This document shows positions 55,530 through 64,000 of a DNA stretch of 64,000 nucleotides, piece by piece (the stretch's first letter is position 1; the number at the start of each line of letters is the position of its first letter). The notes beneath the pieces were generated by a model that worked only from the letters and a program-made list of their open reading frames with translations, had not been told where the DNA came from and did not search any database. A program made the translations under genes and the position numbers. Source of the stretch: Devosia sp. 2618. Lineage in GTDB: Bacteria > Pseudomonadota > Alphaproteobacteria > Rhizobiales > Devosiaceae. The DNA lies in contig NZ_JBEPOO010000001.1 of the NCBI RefSeq assembly GCF_040546815.1, positions 3,286,001-3,350,000 of the forward strand, written 5' to 3'.

Positions 55530-55672
55530 CCTCCCCCTTGAGGGGAGGGATCAAGGGAGGGGGTGGGTCGCACGCACCGCACTCTCGGAGAGATCCCCCC
55601 CACCCTGCTCGATCACGGACTTAGCTAAAGCTAAGCCCTATCTCGCTTCCCTCCCCGCAAGGGGGAGGGTGG
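55530..55672. repeat. Palindromic repeat cluster before truB
   Basis: CCTCCCCCTTGAGGGGAGGGATC, then GGGAGGGGGTGGG and its mirror CCCCCCCACCC, then CTTCCCTCCCCGCAAGGGGGAGGG. The block lies between the convergent micropeptide and truB genes. A small palindrome TTAGCTAAAGCTAA is also present (55620-55633). Confidence 0.7.
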
Positions 55673-55703
55673 ACGACTGAGGGATAGGTGGGAGATGTGC
55701 GAG

Positions 55704-56609
55704 CTAGTTAAACACCCGCCGACATTTGAACTGGCCAAATTCTACCCAGCCGGTTGCCAGCACTTCGCCCTTAAAGCTCACCCAGCATTCGTCGAGCGAT
55801 ACCGGGGCACCGGCGCCGGTCAGCAGGATCGCGTTGCCGTGGCGGATGGCGGTTGCCTGTTGCGCGTCGAGGCGGATTTCGGGGAGGTCGGCGAAGCCCG
55901 AGGACACCGACTTCAGCAAGGCATCGCGTTCTTCGAGCGACAGCGCTTCGAGCTGGTCGATGGTGAGCGCATCGTCATCGTGGAACGGCCCGACGGCGGC
56001 ACGGTGCAGAAAGCTCACGTGGCCGCGGGTACCGAGCACTTCGGCGATGTCGCGGGCAAGCGAGCGGACATAGGTGCCCTTGCCGCAGGTGACTTCGAGC
56101 GTTGATTGCTCGGTGCCGTGCTCGATCAGGGTGATGGCGTCGACGTCGATTTCGCGTGGCTGCAGTTCAACCACTTCGCCGGCGCGGGCCAGATCATAGG
56201 CGCGTTCGCCGTCGATCTTCAGCGCCGAGAAAATCGGCGGGCGCTGCATGATCGTGCCGGTGAACTGCGGCAGCACGGCTTCAAGCGCAGCCTGATCGGG
56301 GCGCACTTCCGAAGTCGCCACGACCTCGCCTTCGGCATCGTCGGTGGTGGTGGCACTGCCCCACTTGATGGCGAAGCGATAGATCTTGGTGCCATCCTGC
56401 ACCTGGGGAACTGCCTTGGTCGCCTCGCCCAGCGCGATCGGCAGAATGCCGGTGGCGAGGGGATCGAGCGTGCCGGCATGGCCGGCCTTCATGGCCCCAA
56501 ACAGCCACCGCACCTTGCCCACCGCCTGGGTGGACGTCATGTCATAGGGCTTGTTGAGCACGACCCATCCGGAGATGGCGCGCTTGATCCGCTTGGGCTG
56601 CTGGCTCAA
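55704..56609 (-). CDS. truB: tRNA pseudouridine(55) synthase B
   Basis: 301 residues. Isomerises U55 in the T-loop of tRNAs. The catalytic Asp lies in HAGTLDPLATGILPIALGEATK. Other signs: GWVVLNKPYDMTSTQAVGKVRW, GTIMQRPPIFSALKIDGERAYDLARAGE, TCGKGTYVRSLARDIAEVLG. It is overlapped by rbfA upstream by four bases, the standard translation-operon pairing. Confidence 0.97.
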   Translation of the reverse strand: MSQQPKRIKRAISGWVVLNKPYDMTSTQAVGKVRWLFGAMKAGHAGTLDPLATGILPIALGEATKAVPQVQDGTKIYRFAIKWGSATTTDDAEGEVVATSEVRPDQAALEAVLPQFTGTIMQRPPIFSALKIDGERAYDLARAGEVVELQPREIDVDAITLIEHGTEQSTLEVTCGKGTYVRSLARDIAEVLGTRGHVSFLHRAAVGPFHDDDALTIDQLEALSLEERDALLKSVSSGFADLPEIRLDAQQATAIRHGNAILLTGAGAPVSLDECWVSFKGEVLATGWVEFGQFKCRRVFN

Positions 56610-57013
56610 TGGGTTTCGCCGTCTTCGTCGTCGAGATCTTTCTGCACCTTGTCGGAGCGCAGCAGCGCATCGATGCGGCCGGCCTCCTCGAACGTGTCGT
56701 CGACATAGAAGCGCATTTCGGGTGCGAACTTCATGTTGATCTGGGGCGCGACGCGGCCGCGGATAAACTTGCGGTGCCGGTTGAGGGCCGCAACGATTTC
56801 CTCGGCATGCAGGCCACCCAGCGGCATGATGTAGGCATTGGCGATCTTGAGGTCGGGCGTCATACGCACTTCGGGCACGGTGACGACGGCGCCACGCAGC
56901 GCATCGTCATCCACTTCGCCACGCGCAAACATGGCGGCCAATGCGTGGCGCACCAGTTCGCCGACGCGCAGCATGCGCTGGCTTGGACCTATTGGCTTGT
57001 TATCTTTGCTCAT
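56606..57013 (-). CDS. rbfA: 30S ribosome-binding factor A
   Basis: 135 residues, KH-like fold. Late maturation factor of the small ribosomal subunit, acting near the 5' helix of 16S rRNA. Motifs: QRMLRVGELVRHALAAMFARGEV, LKIANAYIMPLGG, FIRGRVAPQINMKFAPEMRFYVDDTFEEAGRIDALL. It directly precedes truB, a common arrangement in this class. Confidence 0.97.
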   Translation of the reverse strand: MSKDNKPIGPSQRMLRVGELVRHALAAMFARGEVDDDALRGAVVTVPEVRMTPDLKIANAYIMPLGGLHAEEIVAALNRHRKFIRGRVAPQINMKFAPEMRFYVDDTFEEAGRIDALLRSDKVQKDLDDEDGETH

Positions 57014-57046
57014 GGCGTGGCCAATTAGGCCCTCACCGCGCTGCCG

Positions 57047-57721
57047 TCAATTGGCGACAGTCACGGTTGCGTCAGCCTGCAGCTGGGTGGCGCGCGCCTG
57101 CACCACACTGGTGGGCACCGGCCAGGAGGCTGCATCGGATGGATTGAAGGCCGGACCGCGCCATTCCTGATAGACGATGGCGACGCCATTTTCGGTCTTG
57201 GTGAAGCTCATCACCATGATCTCGCCCATGCCGGCAAAGCCGGTCAGCCGGTCGAGATAGGCGCCACAGGCAAAGCCGAGCGGAGCGAGCCGGTCGCCCT
57301 GATCGGCGCCGAGCTGGAAGAAGCCGGTGAGTTCGGGCTTACAGGTCTGGGCATAGCCAGCCATAACCACATTGCGGTAGGCAGTCAGCGTGCGGGCGTC
57401 GGTATAGGTGATGCGCGCGCCATAAAGCGTCTTCCACAGCGCTTCGCTTTCGCCCTTGGGATAGATTTCGAGCAGGGCCTGGCTGTCGTCGGAGCGATAG
57501 GTGGAATCCACCAGCGGCCAGACATTGCCCGCGCTTAGCTGATCGGCGGACAGCCAATCGGGCAGCGGCATTTTGAGCGCATGGCCATTGGCCGAGAGCA
57601 CCAGCGACTGGCCTTCCTCGGCGATTGGCGCTTCGGAAATGACCTGAGCCTGCGCGACGCTAGTCGACAGCATGGTGCCGACAACGAAGCCGGCCAATAT
57701 CTGCGTGCGGGACAAAACCAT
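57047..57721 (-). CDS. Hypothetical exported protein
   Basis: 224 residues from M at 57721. Signal peptide (LSRTQILAGFVVGTMLSTSVAQA) then a mature beta-rich protein with ALKMPLPDWLSADQL, YRSDDSQALLEIYPKGESEALWK, YTDARTLTAYRNVVMAGYAQTCKP and FACGAYLDRL. Function unknown, probably periplasmic. Immediately upstream of rbfA on the same strand. Confidence 0.72.
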   Translation of the reverse strand: MVLSRTQILAGFVVGTMLSTSVAQAQVISEAPIAEEGQSLVLSANGHALKMPLPDWLSADQLSAGNVWPLVDSTYRSDDSQALLEIYPKGESEALWKTLYGARITYTDARTLTAYRNVVMAGYAQTCKPELTGFFQLGADQGDRLAPLGFACGAYLDRLTGFAGMGEIMVMSFTKTENGVAIVYQEWRGPAFNPSDAASWPVPTSVVQARATQLQADATVTVAN

Positions 57722-57890
57722 GCCGGAGGAACTCCTCACCCAATCGATGTGTGTGCCTGATCGGAGCCCCCAACGAGCAGCACAGCCTGGGCGGAGGCTT
57801 AGGGGGGATTAAGTCCTTCTCGCAACCCCTCGCGGGAGCGATTGCGGCGATGGCGGGGGCAGCGGGGATTTAGCGCAACACTTGGGGGCG

Positions 57891-58904
57891 TCAGGTGCGC
57901 AGGTTGTGTGCGGAATCGGGCAGCACGCGATGCGGCGGCGGATGGCCATCCATGAAGGCGCGAATATTGACGATGACCGTCTCGCCCATTTCAACGCGCG
58001 CTTCGAGCGTGGCCGAAGCCATATGGGCGGTGAGAACCACTTTGCTGGTATCGGCCAGCGCCAAGAGGCGCGGGTTGATGCCACGGCGGTTCTCGAACAC
58101 ATCGAGTGCAGCGCCGCTTAAATGCCCTGCTTCGATCTGGTCGACCAAAGCGGCTTCATCGACCAGTTCGGGGCGGCTGACATTGACCACGAAACTGCCT
58201 GCCTTCATGCGCTGCAGGCGTTCGGCAGAAAGGATGTGGAAGGTTTCGCGGGTGTGCGGCGTGTGCAGCGAGACGATATCGACCGCCTCAAGCATGGCAT
58301 CGAGGTCATCCCAATAGGTGGCGCCGAGCGGCGTCTCGATGGCGGGCGGGCGACGATTGCGCGAGAAATAATGGATATTAAGGCCAAAGGCCTTGGCGCG
58401 CTGGGCAACGGCAGTGCCGATGCGGCCCATGCCGACAATGCCCAGATTTTTGCCGCGCAGGCGATGTCCAAGCATCGAGGTGGGTGACCAGCCGGGCCAG
58501 ACCCGGTCGCGCAGCAGCATCTGGGTGCCCTCGACCAGGCGCCGGGGCAGAGCCAGCATCAGGACCATCGCCATATCGGCGGTGTCTTCGGTCAGAACGC
58601 TGGGGGTATTGGTGACCGTCAGGCCTGCGGCCCAGGCCGCCTCGACATCGATATTGTCGATCCCATTGCCAAACTGGGCGATCAGCCGGACGCTTTTGGG
58701 CAGGCGGGCAATGAGATCGGCGTCAATCTGGTCGGTGATGGAACAGACCAGCACTTCTTTGCCCTCGAGCCCCTCGACGATGTCATCACTGGTCAAAGTC
58801 ACATCGTCTTGGTTGACGTGCGTCTCAAAGAGCGTCGCCATGCGCGCCTCGATGGTCTCGGGCAAGCGTCGGGTGACCAGTATGTTTGGTTTTTGGCTGC
58901 TCAT
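57891..58904 (-). CDS. D-isomer-specific 2-hydroxyacid dehydrogenase
   Basis: 337 residues. NAD-binding fold with LGIVGMGRIGTAVAQRAKAFG and catalytic residues: Arg in VNVSRPELVD, Glu further on, His in ALVDQIEAGHLSGAALDVFE. Probably acts on glyoxylate, hydroxypyruvate or a related 2-keto acid. MSSQKPNIL is the preferred start. Divergent from the SH3 protein. Confidence 0.92.
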   Translation of the reverse strand: MSSQKPNILVTRRLPETIEARMATLFETHVNQDDVTLTSDDIVEGLEGKEVLVCSITDQIDADLIARLPKSVRLIAQFGNGIDNIDVEAAWAAGLTVTNTPSVLTEDTADMAMVLMLALPRRLVEGTQMLLRDRVWPGWSPTSMLGHRLRGKNLGIVGMGRIGTAVAQRAKAFGLNIHYFSRNRRPPAIETPLGATYWDDLDAMLEAVDIVSLHTPHTRETFHILSAERLQRMKAGSFVVNVSRPELVDEAALVDQIEAGHLSGAALDVFENRRGINPRLLALADTSKVVLTAHMASATLEARVEMGETVIVNIRAFMDGHPPPHRVLPDSAHNLRT

Positions 58905-59009
58905 CAGGTCCGGGACTGGTGGTGCCAAACTTGTGGAAATCACCAAGCTTCAGCGCCCATTAAGGAACATTGGCTACTGATAGGGCAATTCCATTTAATC
59001 TGCAAAGTC

Positions 59010-59588
59010 ATGTTTGAAGAGACCAAGCCCAGCGGCACCGGCCGTCCCCTCAAATTTGCATGCCCTCAGCTGGCCTGGCTGCTGGTTTTCATCACGCTAT
59101 TGACCGGTCCGGTTTTCGCGCAGGCCAACAATCCCAGTGGTCTGCCGCTGCCGCGCTTTGCCAGCACGCGGTCTGATCCGATCAATGTGCGCGTCGGCCC
59201 CGGCCAGCGCTACGAAATCGCCTGGACCTTCCTCAAGGCGGGAATTCCGGTGGAAATCATCCAGGAGTTCGACACCTGGCGCAAGATTCGCGACGTGGAT
59301 GGCGATGAGGGCTGGATTCACCAGAACCTGCTCACCGGCACGCGCGTCGGCTATGTTGCGCCGCTGGTGGGGAATGGCGAAATCGTGCTGCGTTCCAGTC
59401 AGTCCGACGAAGCCGGGGTGCGCGCGCGGCTCGGGCCGGGGCTTAAAGTTACGGTCAAGGAATGTGATGGCACCTGGTGCGAGGTCAACGCGGCCAGCCA
59501 GGACCCCAACCAGCGATCCACCACCTATTCGGGCTACCTGCATCAGGAAGAGCTTTGGGGTGTCTACCCCGATGAAGTGTTCGACTAA
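59010..59588 (+). CDS. Exported SH3-domain protein
   Basis: 192 residues. Signal peptide region LAWLLVFITLLTGPVFAQA (start MFEETKPSG). Two bacterial SH3 repeats: INVRVGPGQRYEIAWTFLKAGIPVEIIQEFDTWRKI, cited from about residue 58, and VRARLGPGLKVTVKECDGTWCEV. SH3_4-type proteins bind cell-wall peptides in the periplasm. The longer frame to 58809 is spurious. Partner of the neighbouring dehydrogenase is unclear. Confidence 0.85.
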   Translation: MFEETKPSGTGRPLKFACPQLAWLLVFITLLTGPVFAQANNPSGLPLPRFASTRSDPINVRVGPGQRYEIAWTFLKAGIPVEIIQEFDTWRKIRDVDGDEGWIHQNLLTGTRVGYVAPLVGNGEIVLRSSQSDEAGVRARLGPGLKVTVKECDGTWCEVNAASQDPNQRSTTYSGYLHQEELWGVYPDEVFD

Positions 59589-60370
59589 TCCAGCTCCGCC
59601 AGCGCGTTGGCGGTCTGGCGGGCGATGCGGACCGCGTTGTCCTGCTTGGGGCAGGTTGAGCAGAAGCGATCCGGGTCGATCAGGTAATCTAGGCAACATC
59701 CCTTGCGCTTGACGATGAGCAGGCGCCGTCCGCCCGGTGCCTCGACCGGCTCCAGAGAGCCCTGCCCGGTGAGGCCGAGCGCGGCGAGCCACTGGCCGGT
59801 ATAAGCTTCAATCATTTCAGATGGCAGATCGCGGCGGCGCTGGCTGAGCCAGACCATGAGGCTCAGCATGCGGTCGGCAAACAGGCGCTTGGCCGGGAGC
59901 GGCTTGAGTTTGACCTCGGCATTGACCTCTTCGAGCATCGCTGCGGCCAGCGTTTTGAGCTGGGCGGCTACAGTGTCGATCAGGGTCTCGACCGGGCCTG
60001 TGCTTTGCTGGCCGGGGACGAGGCGATAGCCATCAATATAGATGCCGCGCCGTTGCTGACTGAGGCGTGTGAGGTCCGGCACGCCGCCATGGATATGGGC
60101 TGAAATGACCGACAGATAGGCCGGTTGCCACAGCAGATTGGTCCACAGACGGACGGCGTAAAAGGCCGGGCCGGCGGCGGGATAGGTTGCGGCGAGGGCT
60201 GCATGCAGCTGGCTCAAGAACAGGCTGTTGTCGCCGCCGGGCTGATACCAGCCATCGCGGGCGGCGCCGGGTTCGCCCTTCATGAAGCCGGTGACGCGGG
60301 CGGCGGTCGCGATCAGGCGCGTCGTCGCGGCGTCGGCATCGTCTTGAGCGAAAAGGTAGGAGCGGGCCAT
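59585..60370 (-). CDS. fhuF: Siderophore-iron reductase, FhuF-like
   Basis: 261 residues. It reduces ferric iron in hydroxamate siderophores to release it in the cytoplasm. The C-terminal [2Fe-2S] ligands lie in GCCLDYLIDPDRFCSTCPKQ, the CC-x10-C-x2-C pattern of FhuF. No transporter genes are next to it. Convergent with the SH3 gene by four bases. Confidence 0.9.
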   Translation of the reverse strand: MARSYLFAQDDADAATTRLIATAARVTGFMKGEPGAARDGWYQPGGDNSLFLSQLHAALAATYPAAGPAFYAVRLWTNLLWQPAYLSVISAHIHGGVPDLTRLSQQRRGIYIDGYRLVPGQQSTGPVETLIDTVAAQLKTLAAAMLEEVNAEVKLKPLPAKRLFADRMLSLMVWLSQRRRDLPSEMIEAYTGQWLAALGLTGQGSLEPVEAPGGRRLLIVKRKGCCLDYLIDPDRFCSTCPKQDNAVRIARQTANALAELD

Positions 60371-60565
60371 GGGCCGGTTCTAACGCTGTGCGCCCGTGGT
60401 GGGAAGACGTCAAAGGTCCGGGCCAACGGACGAAGCACAATCACCGGACGTAAGTAGGAATATAAGCTTCTTACTTATATCCCCAAATACCGATCGTTAA
60501 CTTATCGAGCGCAGTGTTGACCACAGCGTCTCAAACATCTTGAATAGTTCTAGGAACATATTCAT

Positions 60566-60991
60566 ATGCGCATCCTGTTTGGTTGGCTCCGCGATACACG
60601 CGGGACGGCGGCCATAGAATTTGCGATCCTGACGCCGGTCTTTCTGCTGATGCTGACCGGGATGCTGGCCTACGGCATCTATTTTGGCGCCGCCCACTCC
60701 TTGCAACAACTGTCGGCCGACGCCGCCCGCACCGCAATTGCCGGGCTCAACACCGCCGAGCGCAATCGATTGGTCGGGGCATTTCTGGCGGACAATGCCG
60801 GCAGCTATGCACTGATCGACCCCTCCCGGCTCAAAGTCACCATCGGCGACAAGCCGGGCGATTCGGACCTCTATCGCGTGACGCTGGTCTATGACGCATC
60901 GCAATTGCCGATCTGGAACCTCTATCCACCGCTGCCGCTGCCCAGCCAGACAATCACCTATAGCTCAACCATCAGGCGGGGCGGGATATGA
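60566..60991 (+). CDS. TadE-family pilus assembly protein
   Basis: 141 residues. The short pseudopilin-like N-terminus RDTRGTAAIEFAILTPVFLLMLTGMLAYGIYFGAAHSLQQ (from about residue 9) has the TadE glutamate after AAI. TadE-type proteins are processed by a prepilin peptidase and act in Flp pilus assembly. It overlaps tadG-like gene by four bases. No other tad genes are in the window, so this is a satellite pair. Confidence 0.9.
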   Translation: MRILFGWLRDTRGTAAIEFAILTPVFLLMLTGMLAYGIYFGAAHSLQQLSADAARTAIAGLNTAERNRLVGAFLADNAGSYALIDPSRLKVTIGDKPGDSDLYRVTLVYDASQLPIWNLYPPLPLPSQTITYSSTIRRGGI

Positions 60992-62655
60992 GGCTGTTGC
61001 GGCGGTTCTGGGATGACCGGGGCGCCAATATCGCCGTGCTGTTTGCCATGGGCTTTTCGGTATCGGCCATGGTGGCCGCCATCGCGGTTGATGGCGCAGC
61101 GCTTTACAACGAGCGGCGGTCGATGCAGAACGGCGTCGATCTGGCGGCGCTGTCGGCGGCCGGCAATGCGACGCAGGCCAAGGCTCTGGCGCAGGAATCG
61201 CTGGTTGATGCGGGGTTGTTGTCGGTCGGATCGACCACCGGACTGACAGTCGTTACCGGCAATTACGACGCCAATCCGGCCCTGGCCGCGAAAGATCGCT
61301 TCAAGCCCAACAAGACGCCGATCAATGCCGTTTCGGTCTACTACGAGCGGCCGGGGCAGCTGTATTTTGCGCGCGGCTGGGCACCGCAGCCCAAGATCAG
61401 CACCGTGGCGATTGCCAGCGTCACGCCGCAGGTGTCGTTTTCCATCGGTTCGCGGCTGGCAAACCTCAATGGCGGCATTGCCAATGTGGTGCTCAACAAG
61501 CTGCTCGGCACCAAGGTCGGCCTGACAGTGATGGACTATCAGTCCCTCCTCAACGTCAATGTCGACGCGTTCCGGTTTCTCGATGCTCTGGCGCTCAAAC
61601 TGGGCGTCACGGCGGGCACTTATGATGACCTGCTCAACATGCGGGCCGACCACGGTGTTCTTGCTGGCGCACTGGCGACGCTGGTCACCGGCGCCGAGCG
61701 CACGGCCCTCAACAAGTTGGCGGGGTCAGCGGGGAACAACGGCACGCTGCCCCTCAACAAGCTGTTCAACCTCGGTGCGCTTGGCAAACTGAGCATCGGC
61801 TCGCGCACAGGCGAAGACTTGTTCACCAAGATTTCGGCGATTGAAATGCTGAGCGCCAGCGCGGCCCTGAGCAATGGCAATCGCCAGGTGGACCTCGCCA
61901 TCGGGGCAAGTGTGCCGGGGCTGATCGGGGCCGATGTGGAACTGGCGATTGGCGAGCCACCGCAAGGGGGCGCGTGGTATGCCATCGGGCCGAACGGCAC
62001 CGTGGTGCGCACGGCGCAGCTGCGGTTGCGTATCGAGGCCAGCGTGCTCGGCAGCGGCGCCCTGCTCGGTATTCCGGTCAATCTGCCGCTGTTTCTGGAA
62101 ATGGCGCATGCCGAGGCCATTGTCGGCGCAGCCACCTGCCCGACGCGTTCGGCACCATCTGGCAGCGCGACAATACTCGCGCGTCCCGGCGTCGTGCGCG
62201 TCATGGTGGGCGAAGTCACACCGGGCAGTTTCGGCGCATTCAATACCCCGCCCAAGGTCGGCATTGCCACGCTGGTCGAGGTCAAGGTGCTGTTTATCAC
62301 CGTGCTCAAAGTGCTCGCCTCGGCGATGGTCGAAATCGCCCAGACGACGCCGGTGCCGCTGAGCTTTTCCTCAAGCGACATCGCCGCCAACGCGATCAAG
62401 ACAGCACGCACCAGCACGGTGGTCAGCTCGCTTACCGGTTCGCTGCTCGACAATCTGACGCTCGAAGTGCCGATCCTTGGGCTGGGGCTGAATCTCACGA
62501 GCCTCCGCGTGCTGCTCAAGGCCATTCTCAGCCCCATTGCGCCAGTGCTTGACCTGACCATTGCGCGTGTACTGGAAGCGCTGGGCCTCTCGATCGGCGA
62601 GGTCGATGTGCGGGTCTATGGCGTGCGCTGCACCAGTCCCGTTCTTGTCGGCTAA
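60988..62655 (+). CDS. TadG-family protein
   Basis: 555 residues. N-terminal TadE/G-type segment DDRGANIAVLFAMGFSVSAMVAAIAVDGAALYNERRSMQNGVDLAALSAAG, cited from about residue 8, then a very long beta-rich, Leu/Ala/Val-rich exoplasmic domain. TadG-like proteins sit in the inner membrane and contribute to Flp pilus assembly or secretion. Unlike classic TadG there is no obvious vWA motif. Confidence 0.85.
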   Translation: MRLLRRFWDDRGANIAVLFAMGFSVSAMVAAIAVDGAALYNERRSMQNGVDLAALSAAGNATQAKALAQESLVDAGLLSVGSTTGLTVVTGNYDANPALAAKDRFKPNKTPINAVSVYYERPGQLYFARGWAPQPKISTVAIASVTPQVSFSIGSRLANLNGGIANVVLNKLLGTKVGLTVMDYQSLLNVNVDAFRFLDALALKLGVTAGTYDDLLNMRADHGVLAGALATLVTGAERTALNKLAGSAGNNGTLPLNKLFNLGALGKLSIGSRTGEDLFTKISAIEMLSASAALSNGNRQVDLAIGASVPGLIGADVELAIGEPPQGGAWYAIGPNGTVVRTAQLRLRIEASVLGSGALLGIPVNLPLFLEMAHAEAIVGAATCPTRSAPSGSATILARPGVVRVMVGEVTPGSFGAFNTPPKVGIATLVEVKVLFITVLKVLASAMVEIAQTTPVPLSFSSSDIAANAIKTARTSTVVSSLTGSLLDNLTLEVPILGLGLNLTSLRVLLKAILSPIAPVLDLTIARVLEALGLSIGEVDVRVYGVRCTSPVLVG

Positions 62656-62675
62656 CCCACCGCACAGCATCCCGC

Positions 62676-62714
62676 TTGACAGTCAATATTAGTGTGCTAC
62701 AAAACTAGCACACT
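62676..62714 (+). promoter_or_regulatory. Promoter and YtrA operator
   Basis: TTGACA at 62676-62681 is followed by a perfect nine-base inverted repeat AGTGTGCTA (62691-62699)-CAAAAC-TAGCACACT (62706-62714) that overlaps the likely -10 region. It lies 15 bases before the GntR start and is the expected kind of site for YtrA-subfamily autoregulation. Confidence 0.85.
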
Positions 62715-62729
62715 ACACAGGCATAACAC

Positions 62730-63104
62730 ATGGATGACTTTCACAGCAGCCAGCCGATCTTCGTGCAGATCCGGCAGCGGCTGACCGAGATGATCCTGCG
62801 CGGCATGGTGCAGGAGGGCGAAGCACTGCCTTCGGTCCGCCAGATCGCCGCCGATCTTTCCGTCAATCCACTCACCGTCACCAAGGCGTTCGATGCGCTG
62901 GTCGATGTTGGCGTGGTCGAAAAACGCAGAGGGCTAGGGATGTTCGTCAAGACCGGAGCGCGGGCCGAGCTGCTCGCCCATGAACGCGACAAATTTCTGA
63001 AGGAAGACTGGCCGCGCATCATGGCCCAGATCAAGGCGCTCGATCTCGATCTGCCGACGCTTCTCACCACTTCACCCGCCATTCAGGGGCAGAGCAATGA
63101 CTGA
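62730..63104 (+). CDS. GntR-family repressor, YtrA subfamily
   Basis: 124 residues, small C-terminal domain after the winged helix. SSQPIFVQIRQRLTEMILRGMVQEGEALPSVRQIAADLSVNPLTVTKAFDALVDVGVVEKRRGLGMFV (from residue 5) is the full DNA-binding region. YtrA proteins are short GntR repressors that control adjacent ABC genes. It overlaps the ATPase gene by eight bases. Confidence 0.92.
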   Translation: MDDFHSSQPIFVQIRQRLTEMILRGMVQEGEALPSVRQIAADLSVNPLTVTKAFDALVDVGVVEKRRGLGMFVKTGARAELLAHERDKFLKEDWPRIMAQIKALDLDLPTLLTTSPAIQGQSND

Positions 63105-64000
63105 CCTTTCCAATTCGGCACCGACTGTTGTTGAGCCCATTGTTTCGGCGCGCGGGTTGCGCAAGAAATTCGGCGGCAAGGAAATCCTGCATGGGCTCGA
63201 TTTCGACATTCCGCCCGGCCGCATCTATGGCCTTATCGGCCACAATGGCGCCGGCAAAACCACCACGCTCAATGCCATGCTGGGCCTCACCAGTTGCCAG
63301 GGCACCATTCGCGTGCTGGGCGAAGACCCCTTCGCCAAGCGCGCCAAGCTGATGGAAAACGTCGCCTTCATTTCCGACGTCGCCAGCCTGCCGCGCTTCC
63401 TGCGGGTGCGCGAGCTGTTTGCGCTGCTGACCAATATCCACCCCAAATTCAGCCCGCAAAAGGCGCACAGCTTTCTTGAAGGCACCGACATCAAGCCGGA
63501 GATGAAGGTCAAGCAACTGTCCAAGGGCATGGTGGCGCAGCTCCATTTGGCCGTGGTGATGGCGATTGATGCCAAGCTGCTGGTGCTCGACGAGCCCACG
63601 CTTGGCCTCGACATCACCTATCGCAAGCGCTTCTACCGCCGGCTGCTGGAAGACTACATGACCGAGGAGCGGACGCTGCTCATCACCACCCATCAGGTGG
63701 ACGAGATCGAGTTCATGCTCAGCGACATCATGTTCATCCGCGATGGCGACCTGATCCTGCACATGCAGATGGAGACGGTGAACGACAAGTTCAGCCAGCT
63801 CGTGGTCAACGATCCGGCCCAGCATGATGCGGCGCGCGCGCTCAAGCCGGTGTTTGAAGAAACCCGGTTCGGCCAGACCGTGATGATCTTTGACGGTGTC
63901 GACCGCGCTGTGCTCGAACCCTTTGGGCGGGTTTCGACCCCAACCCTGTCCGACCTTTTCGTCGCGCTGATGCAGCGGCCAACCGCCAATCCGGAGACCG
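63097..64000 (+). CDS. ABC transporter ATPase of YtrB type (partial, runs off right edge)
   Basis: At least 301 residues. Walker A GHNGAGKTTT, an LSKGMVAQLHL signature in place of the usual LSGGQ, Walker B LLVLDEPTLGLDI and TTHQVDEIEFM H-loop. The start overlaps the repressor stop, so the two are one transcript. YtrB-type ATPases partner with a membrane subunit coded downstream, outside the window, and act in envelope stress or antibiotic detoxification. Confidence 0.92.
   Translation, partial: MTDLSNSAPTVVEPIVSARGLRKKFGGKEILHGLDFDIPPGRIYGLIGHNGAGKTTTLNAMLGLTSCQGTIRVLGEDPFAKRAKLMENVAFISDVASLPRFLRVRELFALLTNIHPKFSPQKAHSFLEGTDIKPEMKVKQLSKGMVAQLHLAVVMAIDAKLLVLDEPTLGLDITYRKRFYRRLLEDYMTEERTLLITTHQVDEIEFMLSDIMFIRDGDLILHMQMETVNDKFSQLVVNDPAQHDAARALKPVFEETRFGQTVMIFDGVDRAVLEPFGRVSTPTLSDLFVALMQRPTANPET

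Overview
The window looks like chromosome from a high-GC alphaproteobacterium of the order Hyphomicrobiales, most likely close to Devosia. The evidence is the gene content and regulatory style: an MbfA ferritin/VIT1 protein with Irr-type iron control boxes, MmcB, a CreA lipoprotein, a RutR-type regulator with a matching operator, TadE/TadG proteins, and many short palindromic repeats in the spacers. The genus is an inference. Most of the sequence is ordinary core chromosome, with a few accessory patches.

Layout. 1-4.4 kb: a polyamine-type ABC importer (minus strand, cut by the window edge) divergent from an amidohydrolase and an aldose-1-epimerase-like gene. 4.6-5.5 kb: a LysR gene broken by four single-base indels. 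5.8 kb: tRNA-Ser(GGA). 6-17.9 kb: housekeeping and oxidative-stress genes (MsrA, 1-Cys peroxiredoxin, glutathione peroxidase, SelW-like protein, cold-shock protein), a large GT-C-like membrane protein, an MFS exporter, and an amino-acid ABC permease with its binding protein. 17.1 kb: a 22-bp-arm hairpin that displays a Shine-Dalgarno sequence in its loop. 18.0-20.1 kb: an AT-richer two-gene island (a membrane protein with a lysozyme-like motif, and an HNH nuclease) that could be a defence cassette. 20.5-43 kb: LepA, extensin-like protein, several regulators, TrhO, CorC-like protein, MbfA under tandem ICE boxes, an Rrf2/flavin reductase pair, MmcB, two tandem paralogous MFS genes, RlpA-like and NYN proteins.

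42.8-54.2 kb is the clearest functional block: reductive pyrimidine catabolism. A RutR-like regulator sits divergently, across a near-consensus RutR box, from a beta-alanine transaminase, malonate/methylmalonate semialdehyde dehydrogenase, an M20 beta-ureidopropionase, dihydropyrimidinase and a complete NitT/THI5-type ABC importer. Together they would import a pyrimidine-like compound, open the dihydropyrimidine ring, hydrolyse the ureido acid and feed beta-alanine to acetyl-CoA or propionyl-CoA. Dihydropyrimidine dehydrogenase is not in the window. An Imm32-like immunity gene lies inside this operon.

54.3-64 kb: a membrane protein flanked by two 24-residue membrane micropeptides, truB-rbfA, a 2-hydroxyacid dehydrogenase, an SH3 protein, FhuF, a TadE/TadG pair, and an autoregulated YtrA-type GntR repressor overlapping an ABC ATPase that runs off the right edge. 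Eleven clusters of palindromic repeats occupy spacers, each just 3' of at least one gene.
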